Positions 7,243 to 14,684 are shown, counted from the first letter of the stretch. The stretch is 14,884 bases of DNA from Methylophilaceae bacterium (GCA_025362115.1 JANYIK010000164.1:1-14884); one strand, 5' to 3'. The notes: generated from the sequence alone by a model not told the origin. Numbers and translations are program-made.

Positions 7243-8510
7243 TATCTTTTGATGGCGCGATAGCCAATGTCTCGCCGCATCTGGCAGCCTTCAAAGCTGA
7301 TGTCATCGGCGATTTCATAGGCGCGACGCTGCGCTTCTTTCACCGTCTCACCCAAGGCAGTGACGCACAATACGCGCCCGCCACTGGTGACAACTTCACC
7401 ATCTTTCATCGCGGTCCCGGCATGGAACACATGCGCGTCTTCTTGCTTTTTCAGCAGACCATGAATCACGTCGCCAGTGCGCGGAGCGTCAGGATAATTG
7501 AATGATGCCATCACCACACCCAGCGCGGTGCGTCTGTCCCATTCCGCTTCCGCTTGGTCTAGTGTCCCATCTACCGCGTGCTCGAACAAAGTCACTAAGT
7601 CGCTCTTCAAGCGCATCATGATAGGTTGCGTTTCAGGATCGCCCATGCGGCAGTTGAATTCCAGCGTTTTGACTGCGCCATCTTTGCCTATCATTAATCC
7701 CGCATAGAGAAATCCGGTATAGCGGATGCCGTCTTTGGCCATACCTTCCACTGTCGGGCGAATGATTTCGCGTAATACTTTGGCGTGGATGGTGGGGGTC
7801 ACTACGGGTGCCGGTGAATAAGCCCCCATGCCACCGGTATTGGGGCCTTGGTCGCCATCTTGCAGACGCTTGTGGTCTTGACTGGAAGCCAGTGCCAGCA
7901 CATTTTCGCCATCCACCAGCACGATAAAACTGGCTTCTTCGCCCTCCAGGAACTCCTCAATCACTACGCGCGCGCCAGCCTCGCCCAGCCTGTTATCGGC
8001 CAGCATCATGTCTATCGCTTGATGTGCTTCATCTTCGGTCATGGCCACCACTACACCTTTGCCCGCGGCCAAGCCATCGGCCTTAACCACGATAGGCGCA
8101 CCTTGTTGTTTCACGTATTCGTGCGCCGCTGCAATATCGCTAAACGTGGCGTAAGCGGCGGTGGGGATGCCGTGCCGCGCCATAAATGCCTTGGCGAAAT
8201 TCTTGGAAGACTCTAGTTGCGCGGCGGCCTGTGTTGGTCCGAAAATCTTCAGTCCAGCCGCCCGGAAAGCATCCACGATGCCTTGTGAAAGCGGTGCTTC
8301 AGGCCCTACGATGGTCAACGCAACCTTCTCGCGTTTGGCGAATTCCACCAGTACCGGAATCTTGGTAATTGGCACATTCTTCATGTCCGGATCCAGCGCC
8401 GTCCCTGCATTGCCAGGGGCAACCAGCACGCGGCTCACCTTGGGGCTTTGCGCCAGCTTCCACGCCAAAGCATGTTCTCGCCCGCCGTTGCCGATGACCA
8501 AGACTTTCAT
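7242..8510 (-). CDS. purD: Phosphoribosylamine-glycine ligase (GARS)
   Basis: A 422-residue ATP-grasp enzyme that joins phosphoribosylamine and glycine to form GAR, the second step of de novo purine synthesis. The N-domain begins MKVLVIGNGGREHALAWKLA with VAPGNAGTA; the next block has TIVGPEAPLSQGIVDAF; the ATP-grasp part contains GAPIVVKADGLAAGKGVVVA and EEFLEGEEASFIVLVDG; then QDHKRLQDGDQGPNTGGMGA and the metal-binding LEFNCRMGDPETQ. The length is that of the family. ATG at 8510 has AAGGAA 5 nt upstream, inside the end of the ORF6N gene, whose stop overlaps this start as ATGA. purH lies upstream beyond the ORF6N gene; in many betaproteobacteria purH and purD are direct neighbours, so the ORF6N gene looks inserted. 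Confidence 0.97.
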   Translation of the reverse strand: MKVLVIGNGGREHALAWKLAQSPKVSRVLVAPGNAGTALDPDMKNVPITKIPVLVEFAKREKVALTIVGPEAPLSQGIVDAFRAAGLKIFGPTQAAAQLESSKNFAKAFMARHGIPTAAYATFSDIAAAHEYVKQQGAPIVVKADGLAAGKGVVVAMTEDEAHQAIDMMLADNRLGEAGARVVIEEFLEGEEASFIVLVDGENVLALASSQDHKRLQDGDQGPNTGGMGAYSPAPVVTPTIHAKVLREIIRPTVEGMAKDGIRYTGFLYAGLMIGKDGAVKTLEFNCRMGDPETQPIMMRLKSDLVTLFEHAVDGTLDQAEAEWDRRTALGVVMASFNYPDAPRTGDVIHGLLKKQEDAHVFHAGTAMKDGEVVTSGGRVLCVTALGETVKEAQRRAYEIADDISFEGCQMRRDIGYRAIKR

Positions 8511-9022
8511 TTCTTTTCCTTTTTACCAGATAAGTCGGCCGTGAACCCAATCGGTCGCGTCTGTGGTTGCTGTGGCACCATGAGTTGCCGAATAGCATCA
8601 AAAATAGCACTGAATTGCTCGTCATAACGCAGTTCCAACGCATCTATTCGATGTGATAGCTCCTGATGCTCCGAGGCCAGTTTGCGCAAGCGCACAAAAG
8701 CCCGCATGATCTCAATGTTGACTTTGATTGCTCTTTCACTTTTTAGTACGCTGGAGAGCATGGCGACACCCTGTTCAGTAAAGGCGTAAGGAGGAGTTCT
8801 AACACCACCCCAACTTGAAGTCACATTTTGTGACTTCAAGTTTTGCCATTCTTCCGAATTAACTTGAAACATAAAGTCTTCCGGGAAGCGTTCAATATTG
8901 CGCTTGACGGCTTGTAGCAGCACCTTCGGCGCTACACCATATAAAACCGCCAGTGTCGAGGATAGCAAAACCTGTTGTCCTCTGAAGGTAAAGATCTCCA
9001 ATCGGGTCGGAATATTAGTCAA
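8507..9022 (-). CDS. ORF6N-domain protein (KilA-N/Bro-like DNA-binding family)
   Basis: A 171-residue protein of the bacterial and phage ORF6N family. The domain covers about residues 8-95: FRGQQVLLSSTLAVLYGV, VKRNIERFPEDFMFQVNSEE, NLKSQNVTSSWGGVRTPPYA and FTEQGVAMLSSVLKSERAI. It is followed by NIEIMRAFVRLRKL, a heptad-like helix (about 112-145) and the typical tail DAIRQLM...RPIGF, ending in a lysine-rich KKEKK. The domain is predicted to bind DNA and is common in phages and as scattered genes in bacterial chromosomes; no clear cellular role is established. The start is TTG at 9022, supported by GGAG 7 nt upstream and a stop in frame further up; there is no early ATG. It begins 26 bp after purH and overlaps the purD start by 4 nt, so it sits within the purine operon. 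Phage regulator and horizontally acquired cargo are both possible. Confidence 0.9.
   Translation of the reverse strand: MTNIPTRLEIFTFRGQQVLLSSTLAVLYGVAPKVLLQAVKRNIERFPEDFMFQVNSEEWQNLKSQNVTSSWGGVRTPPYAFTEQGVAMLSSVLKSERAIKVNIEIMRAFVRLRKLASEHQELSHRIDALELRYDEQFSAIFDAIRQLMVPQQPQTRPIGFTADLSGKKEKK
8812..8842 (-). repeat. Perfect 14-bp-arm hairpin inside the ORF6N coding sequence
   Basis: AACTTGAAGTCACA (8812-8825) and TGTGACTTCAAGTT (8829-8842) are exact inverted copies separated by 3 bases. On the coding strand the arms encode residues 61-70, NLKSQNVTSS, in the most conserved part of the ORF6N domain. In RNA this would form a very stable hairpin in mid-gene, and in DNA a near-continuous palindrome that a dimeric protein could bind. 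Confidence 0.85.
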
Positions 9023-9048
9023 TGGCTGACTCCATAGCGCATCTTGGG

Positions 9049-10632
9049 CTAATGTCTAAAATGCCGCACGCCGGTCAGCACCATCGCAAGCCCATACTCG
9101 TTGGCAGCGGCAATCACCTCTTCATCGCGCATACTACCGCCGGGTTGGATGACGCAAGATGCCCCCGCTTCGGCCAGCACGTCCACACCATCACGGAAAG
9201 GGAAAAAGGCATCTGAGGCCACCACCGAGTTTTTGAGCGATAGATCTGCATTTTGTGCCTTGGTGGCGGCGATTTTGGTGCTGTCTACACGGCTCATCTG
9301 GCCAGCCCCCACGCCTAAGGTCATGCCATTACCACAGAACACGATAGCGTTGCTCTTTACGTATTTGGCGACGCGCCAGGCAAACAACAGGTCGTGCATC
9401 TGCTCCGGCGTTGGTTTTTTCTGGGTGACGATCTTCAGGTCGTTCAGGCTGATCTCATGGTTGTCCGCAGTCTGGATCAACAGACCGGAGCCTACGCGCT
9501 TGGTGTCGCGTGAGTTACGACCTTGCTCCCAAGCGCTATTGCCGCCTTTAGCTAGCGCAATTTTCAGCACACGCACGTTGGCTTTTGTCTTGAACACCGC
9601 CAGTGCTTCGGCGGTGAAATCTGGCGCAATCAACACCTCTACAAACTGCTTGGAAATCGCTTCCGCAGCATTCCTATCCACCACTTGATTGAGGGCGATG
9701 ATGCCGCCGAAGGCCGATGTGGGGTCGGTTTTGAACGCTTTGTCATAAGCTTCCAGCGCAGTTGCCCCCAGCGCTACGCCACAAGGATTGGCATGTTTGA
9801 CGATGACACAAGCAGTGCTGTCGAAAGACTTGACGCATTCCCAGGCAGCATCAGCATCGGCGATGTTGTTGTAGGAAAGCTCCTTGCCCTGTAATTGTTC
9901 TGCCGTGACCAATGAGCCCGGAGCAGGATGCAAATCGCGGTAAAACGCCGCTTGCTGGTGTGGGTTTTCACCGTAGCGTAAATCTTGCAGTTTGACGAAA
10001 CGACCATTGGTTTGTGCGGGGAAAGGGTTGCGTGTGCCGTCAGCGTTGAAAGACGACAAATAGTCGCTAATTGCGCCGTCATAATTGCTGATACGGTTGA
10101 AAGCGGCAACAGACAAGGCGAAACGCGTCGCTTGGCTGGTAGTCCCACCATTGCTTTTCATCTCGGCAAGCACGGCTGCGTATTGTGAGGCATCGGTCAG
10201 CACCGTTACATCTTTCCAGTTCTTGGCGGCGGAGCGCACCATGGCAGGGCCGCCGATATCGATATTTTCAATCGCATCTTCCAACATGCAATCTGGCTTG
10301 GCGACTGTCGCCTCGAATGGGTACAAATTCACCACTAACAACTCAATGTTGGGGATGCCTGCCGTTTGCATGGCTGTTACGTGTTCAGGCAAGTCGCGCC
10401 GCCCCAGCAAGCCGCCATGCACCTTGGGATGCAGCGTTTTGACGCGCCCATCCAGCATTTCAGGGAAACCGGTATAGTCACTGACCTCGATGACGGGGAT
10501 GTTGTTATCACGGAACAACTTAGCAGTGCCGCCGGTAGAAAGAATTTCGACATTAAAAGCCCGCAAGGCGCGGGCGAATTCAACAATGCCGGTTTTATCG
10601 GATACGCTGATGAGCGCACGTTTAATGGTCAT
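9049..10632 (-). CDS. purH: Bifunctional AICAR formyltransferase / IMP cyclohydrolase
   Basis: A 527-residue enzyme for the last two steps of IMP synthesis. The N-terminal MGS-like cyclohydrolase domain (about 1-145) shows RALISVSDKTGIVEFA, ILSTGGTAKLF, VSDYTGFPEMLDGRVKTLHP and VVNLYPFEATV. The transformylase domain carries LRYGENPHQQAAFY (218-231), the catalytic Lys-His pair K279-H280 in CVIVKHANPCGVALGA, SAFGGIIALN, and the terminal block with VASDAFFPFRDGVD and QPGGSMRDEEVI. The length is normal. The ATG at 10632 lies only 5 bp from the end of an inverted-repeat element, and its likely ribosome binding site AGAGG lies in that element. fis is upstream beyond the element, the ORF6N gene 26 bp downstream. 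Base use is not visibly different from the neighbours. Confidence 0.97.
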   Translation of the reverse strand: MTIKRALISVSDKTGIVEFARALRAFNVEILSTGGTAKLFRDNNIPVIEVSDYTGFPEMLDGRVKTLHPKVHGGLLGRRDLPEHVTAMQTAGIPNIELLVVNLYPFEATVAKPDCMLEDAIENIDIGGPAMVRSAAKNWKDVTVLTDASQYAAVLAEMKSNGGTTSQATRFALSVAAFNRISNYDGAISDYLSSFNADGTRNPFPAQTNGRFVKLQDLRYGENPHQQAAFYRDLHPAPGSLVTAEQLQGKELSYNNIADADAAWECVKSFDSTACVIVKHANPCGVALGATALEAYDKAFKTDPTSAFGGIIALNQVVDRNAAEAISKQFVEVLIAPDFTAEALAVFKTKANVRVLKIALAKGGNSAWEQGRNSRDTKRVGSGLLIQTADNHEISLNDLKIVTQKKPTPEQMHDLLFAWRVAKYVKSNAIVFCGNGMTLGVGAGQMSRVDSTKIAATKAQNADLSLKNSVVASDAFFPFRDGVDVLAEAGASCVIQPGGSMRDEEVIAAANEYGLAMVLTGVRHFRH

Positions 10633-10637
10633 AATTC

Positions 10638-10913
10638 AGGAACCTCTGATTAAGTTCGACATGACCGCGACAGCGGCTTTGCGGGATGAGATGCAAGGAA
10701 GGCGACGACACAAATGGCTATTCCCTTTGTTAGGAGCCAGACGCGGCAGATCGCCCGCAAAACCGTTGTCCCGAAGGGTAGCTGTCAAAAATGAGCGCTC
10801 GCGGCGTTGCACTCCTTGGCTTCGTAGAATAACTACGACCTGCGTCGTGCGCCTAGCGATCATCTCATTTTTGACAGCAACGCGGCTCATGGCGGACTTA
10901 ATCAGAGGTTCCT
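10638..10913. mobile_element. 276-bp MITE-like inverted-repeat element between fis and purH
   Basis: The element is bounded by perfect 18-bp terminal inverted repeats, AGGAACCTCTGATTAAGT (10638-10655) and its complement (10896-10913), with the match continuing imperfectly inward through an ATGA/CCGCG stretch. Inside is a second perfect inverted pair, GCTGTCAAAAATGAG (10781-10795) with CTCATTTTTGACAGC (10864-10878), and a small hairpin CGTAG/CTACG (10823-10837). No transposase is encoded. Open frames run through it on both strands and both end in LIRGS because of the terminal repeats; these look incidental. No target-site duplication is obvious (flanks TTC and AGC). The right end is 3 bp from the fis stop codon and the left end 5 bp from the purH start, so it fills the whole gap. 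A non-autonomous transposon mobilised by a transposase elsewhere is the simplest reading; the IS family is not known to me. Confidence 0.8.
10643..10647 (-). promoter_or_regulatory. Likely purH ribosome binding site supplied by the element's terminal repeat
   Basis: On the minus strand AGAGG precedes the purH ATG by 10 nt and is part of the terminal inverted repeat. No other Shine-Dalgarno-like sequence lies in the 5 bp between the element and the start. The spacing is slightly long, so strength is uncertain. Confidence 0.55.
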
Positions 10914-10916
10914 AGC

Positions 10917-11153
10917 TTACTGAAGATTGTATTGTGCGAGTTTTTTACGTAGCGTGTTGCGGTTGAGACCGAGGATTTCGGCGGCTTTGCTTTGGTTGCC
11001 TTTGGCATGTTTCATCACGGTCTCCAGCAGCGGTTTTTCCACACACTGTAGCACCATGTCGTACACATTCTGCGGGGCTTCGCCGTCTAAATCCTTGAAA
11101 TAACCATCCATTGCATGGCGCACACAGGCGCTCACATCGCTCTCGTTAATCAT
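10917..11153 (-). CDS. fis: Fis-family nucleoid-associated transcriptional regulator
   Basis: A 78-residue Fis protein, the short betaproteobacterial form (E. coli Fis has 98). The C-terminal helix-turn-helix is intact: LLETVMKHAKGNQSKAAEILGLNRNTLRKKLAQYNLQ spans the end of the protein, with the classic GNQSKAAEILGLNRNTLRKKL (split over residues 51-71). Fis bends DNA, activates rRNA and tRNA promoters and is itself growth-phase controlled in enterobacteria. It overlaps the dusB stop by 4 nt (ATGA), the conserved dusB-fis arrangement, so the two share a message. The start ATG at 11153 is therefore firm. Immediately downstream is the MITE-like element and then purH. Confidence 0.95.
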   Translation of the reverse strand: MINESDVSACVRHAMDGYFKDLDGEAPQNVYDMVLQCVEKPLLETVMKHAKGNQSKAAEILGLNRNTLRKKLAQYNLQ

Positions 11154-12172
11154 GCTGCCAGCGCCTCTTCTTCGTCATGTTCCGCGTAAATCAGATGTTC
11201 GTTTTGATGCTGCAACTCGCCAAAAAATTGGTTAATCGCGGCCAACTGTTCGGGGATGGATTGCAATTGGTTCATGCCATGTCGAAAGCTGGCTGAACCC
11301 ACCAAGCCCTTGGTGTACCACGAGATGTGCTTGCGCGCGACGCGCATCCCCGTTAGCTCACCATAAAAATCGTACAAATCTGTAATGTGTTCCAACAGCA
11401 CACGGTGTATCTCGGAGACTTGTGGTGGCTGTAAATGCTTGCCGGTCTGCAAATAATATTCAATTTCGCGGAATATCCACGGTCTGCCTTGTGCAGCGCG
11501 GCCTATCATCACCGCATCAGCACCGGTTTTTTCCAGCACAAACTTGGCCTTTTCCGGTGTAGTGATGTCGCCATTGGCAATCAGCGGAATCTTAATCGCC
11601 TGCTTTACCGCCGCGATGGTGTCATATTCGGCATCACCTGTGTACAAACAGGCACGGGTACGGCCATGCATGGCTAGCGCCTGTATGCCTATGTCTTCCG
11701 CCATACAGGCTATCATCACCGCGTTGCGGTTTTGTTTGTCCCAGCCGGTGCGGATTTTCAACGTCACCGGCACGTCCACCGCGCCAACCACTGCTCGTAA
11801 AATCTGCGCGACTAGGGGTTCGTCTTTGAGCAATGCCGAACCCGCCATGACGTTGCAAATTTTCTTGGCCGGGCAGCCCATGTTGATGTCTATAATCTGT
11901 GCGCCGTGATCCACGTTGTACTTAGCCGCTTCCGCCATCATCTTGGGGTCGGCACCGGCAATTTGTACGGAAATTGGCGACACTTCGCCCTCATGGTTGG
12001 CGCGGCGTAGCGTTTTGGTGCTGCCATAAAGCAAAGAGTTGGAAGTCACCATCTCCGACACCGCCAACCCTGCGCCCATTTTCTTGCACAACTGGCGGAA
12101 AGGCCTGTCTGTCACGCCCGCCATAGGGGCGACGACCAGATTGTTCTTTAGTTGATGCTTGCCTATTTTCAC
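11150..12172 (-). CDS. dusB: tRNA-dihydrouridine synthase B
   Basis: A 340-residue FMN enzyme that reduces uridine to dihydrouridine in the D-loop of tRNA with NADPH. The TIM-barrel starts NNLVVAPMAGVTDRPFRQLC (10-29), with SEMVTSNSLLYGS, PISVQIAGADP, and the catalytic cysteine Cys100 in IIDINMGCPAKKICNVMAGSALL (shown over 93-115). Further on are VTLKIRTGWD, LAMHGRTRACLYTGDAEYD, LIANGDITTPEKA and the FMN-phosphate motif GADAVMIGRAAQGRPWIF. The C-terminal helical domain is present. GTG at 12172 is the start; no good Shine-Dalgarno precedes it. The gene is the first of the dusB-fis pair, 80 bp after the ypjD-like gene on the same strand. Confidence 0.95.
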   Translation of the reverse strand: MKIGKHQLKNNLVVAPMAGVTDRPFRQLCKKMGAGLAVSEMVTSNSLLYGSTKTLRRANHEGEVSPISVQIAGADPKMMAEAAKYNVDHGAQIIDINMGCPAKKICNVMAGSALLKDEPLVAQILRAVVGAVDVPVTLKIRTGWDKQNRNAVMIACMAEDIGIQALAMHGRTRACLYTGDAEYDTIAAVKQAIKIPLIANGDITTPEKAKFVLEKTGADAVMIGRAAQGRPWIFREIEYYLQTGKHLQPPQVSEIHRVLLEHITDLYDFYGELTGMRVARKHISWYTKGLVGSASFRHGMNQLQSIPEQLAAINQFFGELQHQNEHLIYAEHDEEEALAA

Positions 12173-12202
12173 AAGTTTTTTGGGGGAGGGAAAGTTGCTT
12201 AT

Positions 12203-12233
12203 TTTATATGCAAATCACCCAGGGGAAGAACAA
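12203..12233 (-). promoter_or_regulatory. Possible dusB-fis promoter
   Basis: In the 80-bp gap before dusB the minus strand has TTGTTC (12228-12233) and TATAAA, extending to TATAAAAT (12201-12208), separated by 19 bp. The -10-like element is good but the spacing is long, so this is only a candidate. Confidence 0.25.
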
Positions 12234-12252
12234 AATTTGCGAGAGGTGATTA

Positions 12253-13038
12253 TTACCGACCAAGCAGAATTTCCAGTACAAATTTGCTCCCCACATAAGC
12301 CAGCAGCAGCGCCCCAAAGCCAGACAGTGTCCAGCGTATCGCGGTGCGTCCGCGCCAGCCTTGCAAACGCCTACCCGCCAACAGGGCTGCGAATATCATC
12401 CACGCCAGGATAGCGAATACCGTCTTGTGATTGAACACAAAAGCTTTGTGGAATAACTGCTCGGAGAAAGCGATGCCACTGATGAGGGTACAGGTGAGTA
12501 GAAAAAACCCCAAGGTGATGACTTGGAATAGCAGCTTCTCCATAGGGATGAGTGGTGGAAAATTGGGTAGGCGCGACATGCGGCGGTGCAGGGCGCGCTC
12601 GGCTAATAGCATCAACATTGCGTGCAAGGCTGCGAAAGTGAGCAGACTATAAGCGATGAAGGCAATTGTCATGTGCAACTTGAACAATGGCTCATTGGCG
12701 TAAGGCAAGATATGATTTTCAGGTCGCAGCCCTTGAAGCAGCAGAAAAATGGCGGCGGGTGGTAACACGAAGGCCTGTAGGCTGTGCAGTCTCAATCTCA
12801 AGCTGGCGAGTTGATAGATGAGCGCAGTGAGCCAGAAAATGGCGGAGAGCGCGTTGGTGAGGCCTAAATTCAGCCCTTCAGAGGTGAATAGCGATTGATA
12901 CAACAGCCAGCCGTGCGTGCCCAAAGCGACGGGCAATAGAATATTGGCAAGCGGCATCTGCGCGTTGCGCCGCCAGTAGTGCTCAGCAACGGCAAGGTAG
13001 AGGCCGGCAACTAATAAATAGGGTAGAAATTCGACCAT
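12253..13038 (-). CDS. ypjD: YpjD/CcsA-like cytochrome c assembly family membrane protein
   Basis: A 261-residue integral membrane protein with about eight hydrophobic segments, beginning FLPYLLVAGLYLAVAEHYW and ending WTLSGFGALLLAYVGSKFV. It resembles the CcsA/HemX-like cytochrome c assembly family: histidines in or next to membrane segments at LHMTIAFIAYSLLTFAALHA (about 121-140) and FNHKTVFAILAW (about 202-213) sit where the family places haem ligands. The tryptophan-rich haem-binding WWD signature of true CcsA/CcmC is not evident, so haem handling is uncertain. In E. coli the homologous ypjD is also a neighbour of ffh, and here it is divergent from ffh across 84 bp. The ATG at 13038 has no clear Shine-Dalgarno. 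Confidence 0.82.
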   Translation of the reverse strand: MVEFLPYLLVAGLYLAVAEHYWRRNAQMPLANILLPVALGTHGWLLYQSLFTSEGLNLGLTNALSAIFWLTALIYQLASLRLRLHSLQAFVLPPAAIFLLLQGLRPENHILPYANEPLFKLHMTIAFIAYSLLTFAALHAMLMLLAERALHRRMSRLPNFPPLIPMEKLLFQVITLGFFLLTCTLISGIAFSEQLFHKAFVFNHKTVFAILAWMIFAALLAGRRLQGWRGRTAIRWTLSGFGALLLAYVGSKFVLEILLGR

Positions 13039-13122
13039 GTTTTTGCGCTAGAATACGTAATTGGAATACGTCAAAATTCGAGTTACGAATTTACCATATT
13101 AAACCCAACCTGATGACTTCCT
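13039..13122. promoter_or_regulatory. Divergent ypjD/ffh intergenic region
   Basis: This 84-bp gap must carry starts for both divergent genes. It contains a direct repeat GAATACGT at 13051-13058 and 13064-13071, and a small inverted repeat AATTCG/CGAATT (13075-13080, 13086-13091). TTGACG is present on the minus strand (13069-13074), but no -10 with acceptable spacing follows. I cannot place a specific promoter. Confidence 0.3.
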
Positions 13123-14475
13123 ATGCTTGAAAATCTCTCTGGTCGCTTGCAACAAGTGATCAAAACCCTGCGCGGCCAAGCGCGGTTGACTGAAGACAAC
13201 ATGCAGGAAAGCCTGCGTGAAGTACGTATGGCCTTACTGGAAGCCGACGTAGCGCTGCCCGTGGTGCGCGACTTCATTGCCCAGGTCAAGGAGCGCGCGG
13301 TTGGTCGAGAAGTGCTGCAAAGCCTGAATCCAGGGCAGGTACTGATCCAGGTGGTGCACGAAGAGTTGACCAAACTGATGGGCGAAAAGAACGTTGGTCT
13401 CAATTTCGCCACCGTGCCACCCGCGATCATCCTCATGGCTGGCCTGCAAGGTTCCGGGAAAACCACCAGTAGCGCCAAATTAGCCCGTTTATTAAAAGAA
13501 CAAAAGAAAAAGGTGCTGCTGGTCAGTGCCGACGTCTACCGCCCCGCTGCAATCGAGCAGTTGCGCACGCTGGCCGCACAGTTAAAGACTGATTTCTTCA
13601 CCTCCGATGCCAGCCAGATACCACTAGATATCGTCACCGCCGCGCTGGACTACGCCCGTCGCCACTTCCATGACGTGCTGATTGTGGATACAGCAGGCCG
13701 CTTGGCGATAGATGAAGCCATGATGGCCGAAATCAGCCAGTTGCATACTTTCCTCAAGCCCATCGAAACCCTGTTTGTGGTGGATGCCATGCAGGGGCAA
13801 GACGCGGTGAATACGGCCAAGGCATTCTCCGAGACACTGCCACTCACCGGCATCATTCTCACCAAGCTTGACGGAGATGCGCGCGGCGGCGCGGCGCTGT
13901 CAGTGCGCCACATCACTGGCCAGCCGATCAAGTTTATTGGCGTCAGTGAAAAGGTGGATGGCTTGGAGCCGTTCCACCCCGAACGCATGGCCTCGCGCGT
14001 GTTGGGTATGGGCGACGTACTTTCGCTTATCGAACAAGCGCAAAAAGGCGTGGATATTGATGCCGCCAAGAAACTCGCAGATAAGGTCAAGTCCGGAAAA
14101 AGTTTTGATTTGAACGACTTCAAGGCGCAAATGCAGCAAATGCGTAACATGGGTGGCATGGAATCTTTGATGGATAAGCTTCCCGCGCAAATGTCGCAAA
14201 TGGCGGGCAAGATAGACCCTGCCACTGGCGAAAAATCCATGCGCCGGATTGAAGGCATTATCAACGCTATGACTCCGCTAGAGCGTACCAAGCCAGAGTT
14301 GATTAAAGCCTCGCGCAAACGCCGTATTGCCATGGGTTCAGGCGTGCAAGTGCAAGAAGTCAACCGCATGTTGAACCAGTTTGAAGACATGCAAAAGATG
14401 ATGAAAATGATGGCCAAAGGCGGGATGGCCAAGATGATGCGAGCGATGCAGGGCAGATTCCCCGGCATGCGTTAA
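13123..14475 (+). CDS. ffh: Signal recognition particle GTPase Ffh
   Basis: A 450-residue SRP54-type protein that, with 4.5S RNA, binds signal sequences of nascent inner-membrane proteins and delivers them to FtsY. The N domain (1-about 88) starts MLENLSGRLQQVIKTLRGQA. The G domain has the P-loop GLQGSGKTTSSAKLA (108-122), the insertion-box region DVYRPAAIEQL, DTAGR (189-193), TKLDGDARGGAALS (247-260) and GQPIKFIGVSEK. The M domain (about 300-450) is methionine-rich, with MGGMESLMDKLP, the RNA-binding RKRRIAMGSGVQVQEVNRML and a tail of MMKMMAKGGMAKMMRAM. The length is normal. No clear Shine-Dalgarno precedes the ATG, but the start matches the family. Confidence 0.97.
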   Translation: MLENLSGRLQQVIKTLRGQARLTEDNMQESLREVRMALLEADVALPVVRDFIAQVKERAVGREVLQSLNPGQVLIQVVHEELTKLMGEKNVGLNFATVPPAIILMAGLQGSGKTTSSAKLARLLKEQKKKVLLVSADVYRPAAIEQLRTLAAQLKTDFFTSDASQIPLDIVTAALDYARRHFHDVLIVDTAGRLAIDEAMMAEISQLHTFLKPIETLFVVDAMQGQDAVNTAKAFSETLPLTGIILTKLDGDARGGAALSVRHITGQPIKFIGVSEKVDGLEPFHPERMASRVLGMGDVLSLIEQAQKGVDIDAAKKLADKVKSGKSFDLNDFKAQMQQMRNMGGMESLMDKLPAQMSQMAGKIDPATGEKSMRRIEGIINAMTPLERTKPELIKASRKRRIAMGSGVQVQEVNRMLNQFEDMQKMMKMMAKGGMAKMMRAMQGRFPGMR

Positions 14476-14480
14476 AAATT

Positions 14481-14537
14481 CAAGCTGCGTCGCGATTTTT
14501 TGCTCGCGTCTTGCCTGCCTTGGAAGCTTGGATTTTT
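14481..14537 (+). terminator. Weak hairpin after ffh, possible terminator
   Basis: CAAGCT (14481-14486) can pair with AGCTTG (14525-14530), enclosing CGCGA/TCGCG (14491-14495, 14504-14508), and GATTTTTA follows. The stems are short and the loops large, so terminator activity is uncertain. The rest of 14476-14560 holds nothing else I can name. Confidence 0.3.
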
Positions 14538-14560
14538 AGTGGTTTTGCTCGAGACTTGAA

Positions 14561-14589
14561 TTGACGGACTGGCGCTATTCAGGGATAAT
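14561..14589 (+). promoter_or_regulatory. Sigma70 promoter of the tRNA-Lys gene
   Basis: TTGACG (14561-14566) and GATAAT (14584-14589) are separated by the ideal 17 bp. The following CGCGCC is a GC-rich discriminator of the kind that makes stable-RNA promoters sensitive to ppGpp. Transcription would begin around 14596, a few bases before the mature tRNA. Confidence 0.8.
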
Positions 14590-14603
14590 CGCGCCTCTTT
14601 TTC

Positions 14604-14679
14604 GGGGTGTTAGCTCAGCTGGTAGAGCAGCGGACTTTTAATCCGTTTGTCGTGGGTTCGATCCCCGCACACCCTACCA
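14604..14679 (+). tRNA. tRNA-Lys (anticodon UUU)
   Basis: A 76-nt cloverleaf. The acceptor arm GGGGTGT pairs with ACACCCT, with one G-U at the end. The D stem is GCTC/GAGC with loop AGCTGGTA. The anticodon stem GCGGA/TCCGT region has loop CTTTTAA, giving anticodon TTT for lysine. The T arm contains GGGTTCGATCCC. The discriminator is A and the CCA end is encoded (14677-14679). Confidence 0.97.
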
Positions 14680-14684
14680 AATAA

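Noticed and set aside
10636..10890. 84-codon minus-strand frame inside the MITE-like element
   Set aside because: It is made of the element's inverted repeats, has no ribosome binding site or recognisable domain, and is mirrored by a similar frame on the other strand.
13650..14468. 272-codon minus-strand frame over ffh
   Set aside because: It is antisense to the conserved Ffh G and M domains, with composition expected of a reverse reading.
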